Below are positions 35,640-47,059 of a stretch of DNA of 64,000 bases, piece after piece (position 1 is the first letter of the stretch; every line of letters begins with the position of its first letter). Both the position numbers and the translations under genes were made by a program. The stretch lies in assembly GCA_032622095.1 (NCBI GenBank), contig CP136067.1, positions 57,019,899-57,083,898 on the forward strand, given 5' to 3'. This stretch comes from Siphonodentalium dalli (lineage: Eukaryota > Mollusca > Scaphopoda > Gadilida > Siphonodentaliidae). The notes below the pieces were generated by a model. It was not told the DNA's origin and ran no database searches. It saw only the letters and a program-made list of their open reading frames with translations.

Positions 35640-36592
35640 CTAGCCGATGAGCCCGACGTTGTCCGGGCTATTCAAACCAAATTTCAAATCGATAGCTTCA
35701 CCCGTTTCCGAGATCTGGTCAAAAACCAAATTTCAAGTCGATAGCTCTACCCGTTTCCGAGATCTCGTCTGCGCATGCGCGAAGCTGGCGTCGCACGGGC
35801 TCGGCGACCCGATGAAATTCCTATCCGGGGCAAGATACATTCACATAGCAAATTTCAAGTCGATAGCTCCACCCGTTTCCGAGATATCGTCTGCTAATGC
35901 GCGAAGCGGGCTCCGCACGGGATCGCCAATACGACAACGTCGACCGCCTGGTCAAACTACACACAAGTACCAAGTTTCGTCCCGATCGGTCGAGAATCGT
36001 AGATTTGTATTAATGACAGACAGACAAACAAACAGACAGACAGACAGACAGAGGTCTTCAAAATATATATGAGACTAGCCGATGAGCCCGACGTTGTCCG
36101 GGCTATTCAAAAACCAAATTTCCAAGTCGATAGCTCCACCCGTTTCCGATATCTGGTCTGCGCATGCGCGAAGCTCGCGTCGCACGGGCTCGGCGACCCG
36201 ATAAAATTCGTATCCGGGGCAAGATACATTCACATAGCAAATTTCAAGTCGATAGCTCCACCCGTTTCCGAGATCTCGTCTGCGCATGCGCGAAGCTGGC
36301 GTCGCACGGGCTCGGCGACCCGATAAAATTCGTATCCGGGGCAAGATACATTCACATAGCAAATTTCAAGTCGATAGCTCCACCCGTTTCCGAGATCTCG
36401 TCTGCGCATGCGCTGCACGGGCGTCGCACGGGCTCGCCAATACGACAACGACCACCGCTTGGTCAAACTACACACACGTACCAAGTTTCGTCCCGATCGG
36501 TCGAGAATCGTAGATTTGTATTAAGGACAGACAGACAGACAGACAGACATACAAACAGACAGACAGAGGTCTTCAAAATATATATGAGATAT
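35640..36592 (+). repeat. Tandem dimer of a 435/516-bp element with about 121-bp subunits and GACA tails
   Basis: Both copies begin CTAGCCGATGAGCCCGACG (35640 and 36075) and end with TCGAGAATCGTAGATTTG, (GACA)n, and GAGGTCTTCAAAATATATAT. Internally, ATAGCTCCACCCGTTTCC-type subunits repeat every 120-122 bp, two or three per copy. Long plus-strand frames through it arise from the periodicity. The GACA tail suggests retroposition. The first 30 bases form a small GAGCCCG/CGGGCT hairpin. Confidence 0.9.
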
Positions 36593-36719
36593 GTATTTTG
36601 CGCAGTATTCTGGCAGTGCCAAGAAGTGCAATTTTCTATAGGTGAGCACTTATATAGGGCTAACCATTTACCAATGGCGTTGCGCACTATACCCAGTTGC
36701 ACCAATCATTATAGGTATG

Positions 36720-37035
36720 ATTGAAGTTTTTTTCGTTTGCCACATACAACTCACCTCTATGTGTAAATCAGTATACTTCCGTACCTTTTCTGTTTATTTT
36801 TGGAAGACATTATAGTCACTTGGGATCGAAACCTCCATGAGCAGACACGCGTTATCGCCCCTGTTCTGTGCGATTATGTCTGGTCTGCTACAGTGTGAAC
36901 CTGGTTGCCCATGCAAATGACTGTAATGTTGTCTCTATACATTCTGAGGAGAGTGTTAATATTGCATGGTTATAATGCTAATAGACGGACCAATGAACAT
37001 ATCGCCCAACGTTATTGTGGCGTTTAAGGTAATCT
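36720..37035. other. No identifiable feature
   Basis: Short frames only. Confidence 0.4.
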
Positions 37036-37039
37036 GAAC

Positions 37040-37442
37040 TACACTGTAAAAACAAGTGTTTAGATTTGTGACAAATTATAAACACCTTTAAATAATTCTG
37101 TTAAGAGTTCAAATACGCGTGCTGACTTTTAAAACCTGAACACATGTATTAAGGATAAAGCCAGCGTTTAGGTTACAAACACGTTGACATGTTTAAAACA
37201 TAAACACAACGTTTATATTACAAACGCATCCATGTGTTTAGCTAATTTAATACATGCACGCGGTTTTGGGCCTGTAACAGATCAGTAACGCATTGATATG
37301 CTTATAATATAACACAAACCGTTCATAATCATGTCAATGTGTATAGTTAAACGTGTTAAGGTAAATGTGTTTAGACAAATGTGTTTAGGCGTAATTGTTT
37401 TTGACAAATGTGGTTAGGTAAATGTGTTTATAACTATATAAC
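37040..37442 (+). repeat. Region dense in GTGTTTA motifs; possible MITE
   Basis: Begins ACACTGTAAAAACAAGTGTTT, a start seen in hAT-type MITEs. It carries a dozen or so GTGTTTA/TAAACAC-like motifs up to about 37440. No matching right terminus could be fixed. Confidence 0.4.
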
Positions 37443-37639
37443 CCGCTGCAGTGGAATTATTTGCAATAATGGTATAACGCGACATATATTATAGCTAGTA
37501 TATATACATACACGGTCACGGGATGCGATCAGTTTTAGTCGATGGGTAACGGAACGTGTTTAAACTACGAGTATAGGGCCTATATAATACCACAGTGGAT
37601 AAACGGACGCTTCAATAAACAGGAAGTTGCGAGGCAGCG

Positions 37640-40125
37640 GTTGATCTTAATATCAGGAATAGCAGTGATGCGTACATAAAATGCTTCAAATACATGAACA
37701 AATAACAAAAAAGAAATATTCCATAACTAAACAGGCAATATATAGTTCAGAACAGAATTAGGTATCGAGACACGAGTATCGGGAATGAACAAGAAACTGA
37801 GGAGGCAAACAAGTTGAAACAAGAACTGAAGAAAAATATGGAAGACAAATGGACAGAGCGAGACGAACTGAAACAAAATCTAATGCACGGGCAACATGCC
37901 AGAAAAATAAAAGAACAAGAGTCTATGATAGCACTGCGACATTCAGATGGTTGCGGTATGCAGGCTTGAAGTCTCAAACCGAGTCCCTTCTTATCGCAGC
38001 TCAAGATCAGGCCATTAGTATCCGTTACTACCAGAACAAGATCATTCGGAAGAATATTGACCCTATTGACGACAGCTAAACTGTGGTCTGGGTGGACCGG
38101 ATGCTATTAAACCAGATATGACCAATGCGTCGCGTAGACTTGACATGTGGTGTCGGATTTAAACTATATATATAGATTTAAACTGGTCTTAGCTGTCAAT
38201 TGCGGCGGTTTAAACCTAGAGCTTTACGCATTCCAGAGATGACGAATCCGGCCACAGTGATGTCAGTGATCAATACTCGTAACTAACGTGTAAAGTATGT
38301 ATCGCCTATATACATGCGCTCATATGGATGTCTGGTATAAACGTCGATATATATAGCGGCGTCTACTCCAATTATTTAGTCATGAGTCCTTATCGTGGAA
38401 TTTCAGGGAGTATAACACCCACAAATTTCAACAAGGATCCTGGTGCATGATATTAATTCGAAGTCAAATATGAAACTGTTTATGTATGGGTACCACCTAT
38501 ACGACGTATCGCATTTGTGCATTGAAGTCATACACCCAGTGAACCGCTGGCGAACAGAAGCCATACCTCATATGTACACGATTCATAAACATGCTTTAAA
38601 AAAATTCACATTAAATCAACACTACACAGAGCTATTCAGTTCCTCATTGAAGATATATTTAATGTATAGGTGACGGTCGGTGTTTTTGGTCGCAGTTGCG
38701 AATAAAGCCAACTCTATATAGATACCCGTAATGCTAAATCGTGTACTTTACTTGGTTATGTGTCTGGGTTTCCAGTAATGAGATATAATACATTATGCAA
38801 ATGTTGTGTCATGTCACGCAGAGGCTGAACGAAACATCCACCTGACATCGAATACAACACATTTTACTACGCTCGTTAAACATACACTGAGCGCGCACAT
38901 GTGCTGGCGGAGTAACAAAGTGGTTGCGTGTATTTTTACTTTATTTGGAGAAAACTGGATAAATTTTACCCGCCACTCACCTGCGGATACCTGTTAGTGG
39001 ATATAGATTTTTTTCTACCTGCGGATAATCGTGTTAACAATATTGCTGATTGACTGATATACTCGTGATGGCGACCAGAAAAATACCGTAAGTTCTCTTC
39101 GATGGTATGTCCATATATATAGATGTAGATAATGCATATCTCCTATAAATTGTGCGTGATGGGAAATAAATTACTCTGCGAGAGGCTTGGAGCGGTATAT
39201 AATAGTCAAGCTACAAATTAAAGGGACCCATGGCCCTCGCAGGTGGTAAATGTACAAAACAAAATATATAAGTCTGTAAAAATATCACCACTAAGAGGAA
39301 CATGGAGAAATAGAAACTTTGTTCTTATATTCAATATTACGGAAGCCCATTGTGGTCACATATAACCCTATAGAAAAATATTGTATTGCGTATATTGTGG
39401 TGGACAATTATGAACAATGCATGTTCTCACCTTTCAGCATGGAACCTGAGCCCAATCAACTTTGAAAACAGGCGGTGTCAGCATACTTTGACCATTGTCG
39501 GAGTCCAAAATTTCATATATCTGCTGTTTCTAAAATAAAATATACGGTGTTGCTTATTTTTGGCATGCTATTTTTGGATGTTCTTACAGTTTGTCCTGAT
39601 GTTGACATCAATTAAATTCAAGTTGTATTCGAAAGTTGTAAGCGAAAATTTGGCTTGGTGCTGTTTGGCTAATATTGGTGTTAATTGGTTGCGATACATT
39701 TAATAGGTTTAATTTGTAGTATGAGATGTCACAAAATCGTCGATATTCCATGTGTTACGTTTCCGCTTAAATTGCATTCAGAGTTCCAGACCTATATTGT
39801 CATGACAGTATACGCAATCCGAATCTAGTATTATAGTATGTGCTCCGTTCCACTGAAAATAGACGACCTACATACATATATGGCCCAAAATTCCTTATAG
39901 CGAAAAAATGGCAAATACGTGTCCGAGGGGTGTATCTCATGCATGTCTCGACCGCCATCTCAATGGCAACACATCATTAAACAGTGGTCTTATGGCGAAT
40001 ATATATCACATAGAAAAATCCGGTTGGCTTCCTTATATTTCACAAATGGGAGGTTTGAGTGACAAAATTGGCTGTTTTTGGGATGTCCGTTATTGGGTAT
40101 CCAATTTCATGAGCTCAGAAACTTG
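37640..40125. other. No identifiable feature
   Basis: AT-rich DNA with short frames and no recognisable domain or repeat. Confidence 0.4.
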
Positions 40126-40744
40126 AGTAATCCGTTACTATATTATACAAGTCCTATGTAATTATCTCACTTGTATGACCGATTCTCGCATTAAAAACCG
40201 ATTATTCTATAACGTTACTATATTTGGAAGCAGTCCACCATGGTATGTTGTCCGTGAAAACGGTGTTTTCTCCGTTACCATCAATTTAAATCGTCATAAC
40301 TGACAGATACAACTTGCTGTACGTGCCTAATTTTATACAATGAAACGCAGTATCACGTGTAACCTGGGGAACATATAGCTCTAAATGCAAATGAATCATA
40401 TGTAGAAATAACGAGAGATGAGTTGCCGCTCCCAAAACAGTTTATTTAAGGATGTTTTCTCCGTTACCACCATAAAACATAGAAAATCGACGAGTTAACT
40501 CCAACTGCTAAACTCATCTGACGGAACGTCTATCAAGCCCAAGATATCACGTGAGCATGTTGAAATTAATACCACAAGACTTTTGTATATGGTTGTAAAC
40601 AATATGCGGTTTTCTCCGTTACCGTTTTCTCCGTTACCAGCGAACACCAGAAGGTCATTCTTTAGGCACATATGAACCCCTTTGGCGATACTATATCGGC
40701 AGTCTGGGTTTGTTTGACTCAGATCAACACAAAAAACTAACCAG

Positions 40745-41060
40745 GTTAATTACAAATAGGGGACAAATAGGGCAAAGCGGGACACCAAATGTTTTCAAGG
40801 AATTTTAGATAGGATTTTCGCCGGAAAAAAATGGAAAGCCGTTGATTTGTATATACTTCATCGGCGCATATAATCGGCTGATTATTGATACCAAACACCA
40901 TCTCGGTATGTCCCTTTTGGAACCTCTTTTTTTGTCCACTTTGCCCGTGCCTTTGGGCAAATCGGGACACCGCACTGGGCAAAGTGGTACAATGTGCCAT
41001 GCTATCCGGGCAAAATTGGACAGCAAAATCAAAGAGACAGTGCGGGTTGCCATTGCTCAT
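40745..41060 (+). repeat. Block with GGGCAAAGYGG motifs
   Basis: AGGGCAAAGCGGGACACC, CCACTTTGCCC, GGGCAAATCGGGACACC and GGGCAAAGTGG occur within 260 bp in both orientations. Perhaps the ends of a small DNA element; not resolved. Confidence 0.45.
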
Positions 41061-41239
41061 ACTGCTACAGACAGACGGGCTCTGATTGGCAGATGAGTTT
41101 CTGTTGGGTTATGTAGGATGGATTTCTTGTCTGGCGACCAGAGTTATCTATCTTAACGATATATTCACCCCGTTACAGTACCGATTAAAACGAAGGTGAC
41201 TTCCATTCCTTATTACTTATTCGAAATGTTTATAATTAT

Positions 41240-41792
41240 GTCAAACAAAGGGTTTTGTATGGTGCCCCCCCCCCCCCCGCCACATATATTCTATCCACGC
41301 ACCCATCCAGATCCAAAGTGGCCGCCGTCCAGAAGGGTTCAAATAGGGCACCATGCCTTTTCTCAGCCGATTTAGGTCAAACAAAAGGTGTGTGTAGGGA
41401 GCCAATCTAAATATCCCCTTCACCACACCACGATATAAAATGGACACCATCCAGAGATGTTCAAATAGGGCACCCATGGCATTTCTCGACCCCTTGGGCG
41501 ATTTAGGTAAAACAAAGGGTGCCCCAAGATAATATAAATATTCACCCCTTTCACACTACCCCGATCCAAAATGGCCGCCGACCAGAAGGGTTCAAATAGG
41601 ACATCCATGCCATTTCTCGCCCTGTTGACCGATTTAGGTCAAACAAAGGGTGTTGTAGGGTGCGCCTCCCCAAGCACTCTTTCCAAACACCTCACACACC
41701 TCAACCTGATCCAAAATTGTCGCTGTCCAGAGGGGTTCAAAATAGGACACCCATGCTATCTCTCAGCCCCTTGGCCGATTTAGGTCAAACAA
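41240..41792 (+). repeat. Four-unit tandem repeat, 128-147 bp units
   Basis: Each unit holds GTCAAACAAAGGGTG, a CCAAAATGGCCGCC-like motif, AGAAGGGTTCAAATAGG and CCATG.CATTTCTC. The unit start recurs at about 41240, 41378, 41510, 41638 and 41785. C14 at 41265-41278 lies in the first unit. Confidence 0.93.
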
Positions 41793-41904
41793 AGGGTGTT
41801 ATATATATTGTTCTTGGTGTCAAATACATCCACTTTACATTTCGGATTCACCCACCAGCCAATATCGAAACAGACATATCTTCAACCTTGTCAGTAATCA
41901 TTCT

Positions 41905-42560
41905 AAGATGGGCGTGAAAGCTACCTGGAAATATTTGGAATCAGGTCATGAAAGGGGCCGTGTGACGAGTTGGAGGGACCTCCAAGAGGTTGGCTGACGT
42001 TGCAGTGAACACCGGTAAATGTGTGATACAGAACGCCGCCGCATTTTGTGATTGGGGCAATCACGCCAATGTTAATGTCGCATTTATTCACCTCAACGAA
42101 AGCGCCATGAAATTGGTTTTCCCGATGTCCTACCCGTTCCAGGAACACTCCAGGTACACGCGGTTATTCCTACCGAACACGCAAACGGCATCGCTACACG
42201 AGAAACGTCATGTTTCTGTGCCAATTGTTTAAAGTTTCTAACTTCAAATGGTGAATCCGACCTGAAATGCAATTGGAAGTTCACAACGATGTCTGCACCA
42301 CATGTTCGCGAGTATAATGGTTCTCGGTCAACGGTCATCAAAGGCAAGCGAGCTTCAAAAAAGAGTGCGGGAAATAACTGTCAAGATGCGTATTCTTGTG
42401 GGAAGTGTGGATGGGTTTATGATGATCCACTCGACCCCAGTAAACGCGACGAATGGGTGTTGTGCTCAGATTGTGGCAAGTGGTTTCATGAAGGTTGCGG
42501 AGAGGATGGTCTTTGACGACGGTGATAATTTCACGTGTTTGTCATGTTTAGACATATAGA
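41905..42560 (+). pseudogene. C-terminal part of a transposase-like protein ending in a PHD finger
   Basis: Pieces in shifting frames give ATWKYLESGHERG, then VGGTSKRLADVAVNTGKCVI (together a W.{3}ESGHGKG..DG.GG..KR-type motif), QNAAAFCDW, then in another frame PVPGTLQVHAVIPTEHANG and TRETSCFCANC. The frame continues to a zinc finger: CGKC, CSDC, WFHEGC, and after one more frameshift FTCLSC, the C4HC3 ligand set of a PHD finger. I know this combination from memory in uncharacterised transposon-encoded proteins of bivalves and cnidarians; the superfamily name is unknown to me. In the complete family the GHGKG..DG block follows a DDE-like core, absent here. Three or more frameshifts plus an in-frame TGA show that it is dead. 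Confidence 0.8.
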
Positions 42561-42724
42561 CTCAATGTGATGACACTAGTAACGATGACATTTATTAAAT
42601 TGATTTATATAGGCAGGAAATTAATTGAAGGTTACTAGCTATTTAAAATTAATTTCGAATTTTAATCATATTGCATACTAGTACCAATCCATGAATAAAA
42701 CAATGCATTTTGTTTTGGTAGTTT

Positions 42725-43350
42725 TTAGCTCACCTGAGACGAAGTCTCCGGTGGAGCTATAGTCATCACTTCTCGTCCGTCGTCCGTCCATCCGTCAGTC
42801 CGTCAATCCGTCAACAATTCTTTAAACATCTTCTCCTCTGGAACCTATAAACCTATGGCTGTTCCCTAGGTGACTCTCATTCAGATTTGTTCAAATGAAG
42901 TCACTGTGTCGAATAGTTGCGAGCCAGGGCCATAACTCTTTCCCTCCATAGTAATTCTTTTAAACATCTTCTCAAATACCAGCAGGCCAAATGGGTTCAT
43001 ATTTGGTGTGGCTGTTCCCTAGGTGACTCACATTCAGATTTGTTCAAATGAGGTCACTGTGTCAAATAGTTGCGAAGCCAGGGCCATAACTCTTTCCCTC
43101 CATAGTATTTCTTAAAACGACTTCTTCTCTTGTACCATCAGGTCAAATGGATTCATATTTGATACGGAGGGACCTTGTGTGCTTGGGGTTCAGATTTGTT
43201 CAAATGGGGGTCACTGGGTCAAATAGGGGCGGGGCCAGGGACATAACTCTAAAAACAAACAATTACATTTTTGCATTTTGACCTTTAATTTTTAGCTCAC
43301 CTGAGACGAAGTCTCCGGTGGAGCGAAAGTCATCACTCCTCGTTCATTAG
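42725..43350 (+). repeat. 'TAGCTCACCTGAGACGAAG' repeat with three internal units
   Basis: The head TTTAGCTCACCTGAGACGAA, a hairpin GAGACgaaGTCTC, then CGTCCGTCCATCCGTC, occurs at 42725 and again, partly, at 43288. Between them, three units of about 135-155 bp share GGCCATAACTCT.TCCCTCCA, TTCAGATTTGTTCAAATG and GGTCACTG.GTCAAATAG. Widely seen in lophotrochozoan genomes. Inserted between the transposase end and the last subterminal motifs. Confidence 0.9.
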
Positions 43351-43804
43351 CAAAATATTCCTCATTCATAAATTTCATACAGGTCGTATATAACTATATA
43401 TAGGTTTTTTTCTCCGTTACCATCATGTCCATGCTAATATTACATCGGGCGTTTGAATTGTCAGGTATTCCTTGTTCGACATATATTAACCCATTCTTAT
43501 ATTTATGTAATCAAATAAAATATTGAATGGCATGATTACGCAGGTCTTATTTTTAGATGTACAGAATTGTGCGCACCAGCATATATCAATGATATGGGTT
43601 TACTGGAAACACATACACATTCAAATTACATGGGACTGCATGTAGTTTCAAATAATAGTTAATACGTTTACAGCGAAGTTATAAATTCAACCAAACACGT
43701 TTGTGTTACATATTATATAAAATTTAGTGTGTATCAACGATTCCCAATATTTAGGAATATAAAGACCCAAAATGTGTTTTCTCCGTTACCACGCCCACTG
43801 TAGT

Positions 43805-44680
43805 ATATGTGTGTCGCATATCACAAACGCCACATCAATATTTTCCACATGTTTTGTTTTCGAAAACGTATATATCCCCACATAAGAAATTGGTCCATTT
43901 CGTCTGTCTATACACCAGATAGAGTGATAGAGAGTGTTCGATTCGGAATGAACTTTTAATTGCACGGTAATCCTAAGATATACGGGTAGCCATTGACCCT
44001 AAACATCTGGCTAGTGACAGCTCGAATCATGAGTATTTTATAAAATTGCATGCATGTGACTATAGCCACCATTGTGTATTGATTGTGACAATATAAAACT
44101 GTTGCCACATGTATGTTTAAATGGACTGTACGTACCCATATGCTACCTTTTCGGGTTGGTAACTGAGAACACATGCATAAAAGTGCCTACCGTTTTCATG
44201 GCAGCTGAAAAATAGGAACATGATCCTCCGGTGCTCATTTTAACGAGACACATTCCACACATACTATATTTTCATATCATAATGATGATAACCGTCATAC
44301 CGAAAATTTATTTTTCGATTTGATTGCAAACTACATGTCGATTTAAGGAATTTTAGGCCATATACCAAACAATATAAAACATACATGGTCTGTGTCATAT
44401 GTGATCATTTGAATTGTTGAAATCCTAACAATATTCAAAACATGGGGAAACGTTGATGTATACCTCCCACGTATGAGTGGGCGCTCATACATGTATGCAA
44501 GGTTGTATCTAACAATGTTATGCTATACGAATTGATACGAAACCTACATACATCAGTTTTATTTGTCCAATCATTAAATGTGTAGTACATATAGATGCAT
44601 GTAATCTCTATGCTGTACAGATCATGAACATAAGATGTGCTAGTATATAATGTATAATCTATAATCTCGAACCTCCTCAA
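43805..44680. other. No identifiable feature
   Basis: AT-rich spacer with short frames only. Confidence 0.4.
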
Positions 44681-44683
44681 CAT

Positions 44684-44935
44684 TAACATCATCGTCACCA
44701 TCAGCATCTTTAGCATCATCATCTATATATGATGATGATGATGATCATCATCATTATCACCATCATCATCTTCTTCTTCTTCTTCACCATCATCACCATC
44801 ATCATCGTCATAATCATCATCACCATAATCATAATCATCGTCATTATCATCATCATCATCATCATCATCACCACCATCATCATCATCATCATCACCATAA
44901 CCATATAATCATCATCATCATCATCATCATCGCAC
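44684..44935 (+). repeat. (ATC)n microsatellite
   Basis: About 250 bp of mostly ATC triplets with ATT, CTT and ACC interruptions. Met-rich or Asp-rich frames across it are artefacts. Confidence 0.97.
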
Positions 44936-45164
44936 GTGTAATATATATACAAGCTTCCGTCGCTTCGTGTAAAAAGATAACATGACACTGTTTATTTGCA
45001 CTGGATCAATCTATGAGGGTGCCACCCACTCCCCCTGAATCCTGAATACCAGTACAAAGAGGGTGTACTGAATGATAGTTAACATGCATGCATGGGGTGA
45101 ATTCTGGATAACAGTTAAGAACATATAATATGCGACGAAGGATCCAGACTTCATACTTCAACAA

Positions 45165-45537
45165 TCTTAGAACAAATGTGTATAAATTCTACACAATATG
45201 TGTTACATTTTATCTTAAACAATTTATGAGAATGTGAGTGCATGTATCATAGTTATTAGAAGAGATTTGTTCTATTTGAGACACAAAACTCGTAAAGGCT
45301 ACCACAGAACACCAAAAAATGGCAGCAGCCTTAAAGTGTGTGTCACACTGCATGTTTGTGTCAAAACTAAACAGCACATAATTGTGTAGCACAAAGTTTT
45401 AAATACTCACATAATCCCTCGTATTCAATGTTGAGAAAATTCCATCGACACGCATGTCATGTGTCATTCCTGCACAATTTTGTTTAAGACAAATTGTAAC
45501 ACATATTGTGAAGAATTTATACACATTTGAACTAAGG
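45165..45537. mobile_element. MITE, about 373 bp, with arms of about 58 bp
   Basis: CTTAGAACAAATGTGTATAAA, ACAATATGTGTTACA and CTTAAACAA on the left are mirrored by TTGTTTAAG, TGTAACACATATTGTG and TTTATACACATTTGAACTAAG on the right. The interior also mirrors weakly. Confidence 0.82.
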
Positions 45538-45539
45538 GT

Positions 45540-46800
45540 GCATGCCATCTATTTGCATCACTTTTCTCAATATTAATCTGCCAAACTGTACCACATCAAG
45601 AGAAAAAGTCCTGATAGCTACATATTATTAGGCCCTCTAGGGTGTATACTGCGAAGCTGATCTGGCGATGTCAAAGGAGCTATGAGGTAACTTTGATTAA
45701 TAATGTACTCGATATAGTGCGTACCGGTTCGACTTTTTTTCAGGATGCATGTATTCGTGGATGTGTCTTTGCGGATGTTTCATTGTTGCAGTATGTAACT
45801 TTTATGACCGCGTTAAATTGCGGTTAATTGCTTTCGATATTTAGGTGTGAACAATGGCCACGCTTGAAGATTTTATTGCGGGAACACAATGCATAATACA
45901 ACAGCTAACATTGATAAAGTATGTCACAGTTGGAATGTATACTAAATGTCGTATAGCGAAGAATCGGGGGTGTATTTAATCCGATTAGTAGCATTTTAGT
46001 CCGCGTGCAGTTAGAGGTTTCTGGTGTGGTGAATGAGAAACATGCAGTGATAAGCCGTAGTTGTTGTAATCATTTGAAGGATTAGTTGTTTTTACTGGAA
46101 TTCTGAGGTGGTGCATTCATGAAACCCGTATATTTTATATTTTGTATATTGCTAATAATATGATCTTGAAGGCGTTACCATTTCTGACTATGGTTTTCTT
46201 GGTCCATAGCGTACGGCACAATGATGACAGAGATGGGATCGGTTGAACTGTGAATCGCGAGCAAACGAGCGATTGATTAACACAACGAGACCCGAAAAGG
46301 GAAAACAACGGATAAAAATGTCCACTCTAGCCATCAAATACTACAATCTGTCGCCATCAAAGTCGCATACCACATGATACCAGGCTTTTATTTGAACCCC
46401 GAACACCATTAAATTTTAAGACGGTGATTTGAATCCCGCGTACCGTTTTAATTTGGCGTCACAGTGAATCCCGCGTACCAAAGGGGCTGTTGAGACCCCC
46501 ATATACAGCAGACATGTGACATGAACGACACAAGCTATAGTTTTTATGTTAGATACTCTTATCTTAGTGACATCCCGGGACAATGTGCAGGAAAACAAAC
46601 ATAAGTAATCACATAATGTGTCTACATGTTATTCTGACACACCTTTCTGCGTGACGTATCGCTTGCTAACTATCAGTGTATTGCCCAGTTCTCTGTTTAT
46701 AGATAAGTCTGATAAGTCAAACAAGGATTTCACAAATATTTATAAAAAGTATTAATGCGATAATAGATTTACTTCGCATCTCTCCCGAGTCTGTTAACGT
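45540..46800. other. No identifiable gene
   Basis: GAATCCCGCGTACC occurs twice (about 46432 and 46468), 36 bp apart. Otherwise short frames only. Confidence 0.4.
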
Positions 46801-47059
46801 GATCTTCAACTCGTTATGTTGGGATATAAGATTTTATGAAACTCGTTTCATAAAATCTTATATCCCAACATAACTCGTTGCAGATCCTCTATATATCAGG
46901 GATAATCTAAAAATAAAATTATCTTTATTGGTTCGTGCTGAAGGAAAATCGGGACCGGATTTTTTGTAAATGCGATATGCCATATAAAATCCGTATACAA
47001 GTTGTTCACCTATTTATCGGCCTGTTTTGATCATCGTGACCTGGCCGAAGTGTGACATA
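46801..47059 (+). repeat. Palindromic repeat copy A
   Basis: Nearly identical to 48623-48880 (by eye about six differences). It opens with a perfect 30-bp hairpin (46813-46842 against 46845-46874, 2-bp loop) whose start, centre and end each carry ACTCGT. The remaining 180 bp (GATCCTCTATATATCAGGG to GACCTGGCCGAAGTGTGAC) is not palindromic. Copy A ends at an (AT)n tract that is the tail of LINE-D. Confidence 0.95.

Larger units (their letters stand above)
40131..43805 (+). mobile_element. Mosaic DNA transposon with repeated TTTTCTCCGTTACC subterminal motif
   Basis: Exact copies of the 14-mer lie at 40266, 40455, 40610, 40625, 43408 and 43777, all in one orientation, with a shorter TCCGTTAC at 40138. 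The transposase-like protein at 41.9-42.6 kb lies between them. Two unrelated tandem repeats (41.24-41.79 and 42.73-43.35 kb) are inserted. One-sided orientation suggests that only the right half of the element is present. No inverse copies mark a left end in the window. The terminus itself is not identified; it should lie shortly after 43790. Confidence 0.7.

Noticed and set aside
35640-35675. Possible hammerhead ribozyme (CCGATGAG ... hairpin ... TTCAAA) at the start of the tandem dimer
   Set aside because: The core needs CTGATGA and GAAA; both are altered in both copies (35640 and 36075), and no closing stems I and III were found.
35647-36724. Long plus-strand open frames of 141 and 186 codons
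   Set aside because: They run through the 121-bp tandem subunits and the GACA tail. Arg/Ala/Cys-rich repeats with no domain.
44719-44988. Minus-strand Met- and Asp-rich frame
   Set aside because: Pure translation of the ATC microsatellite.
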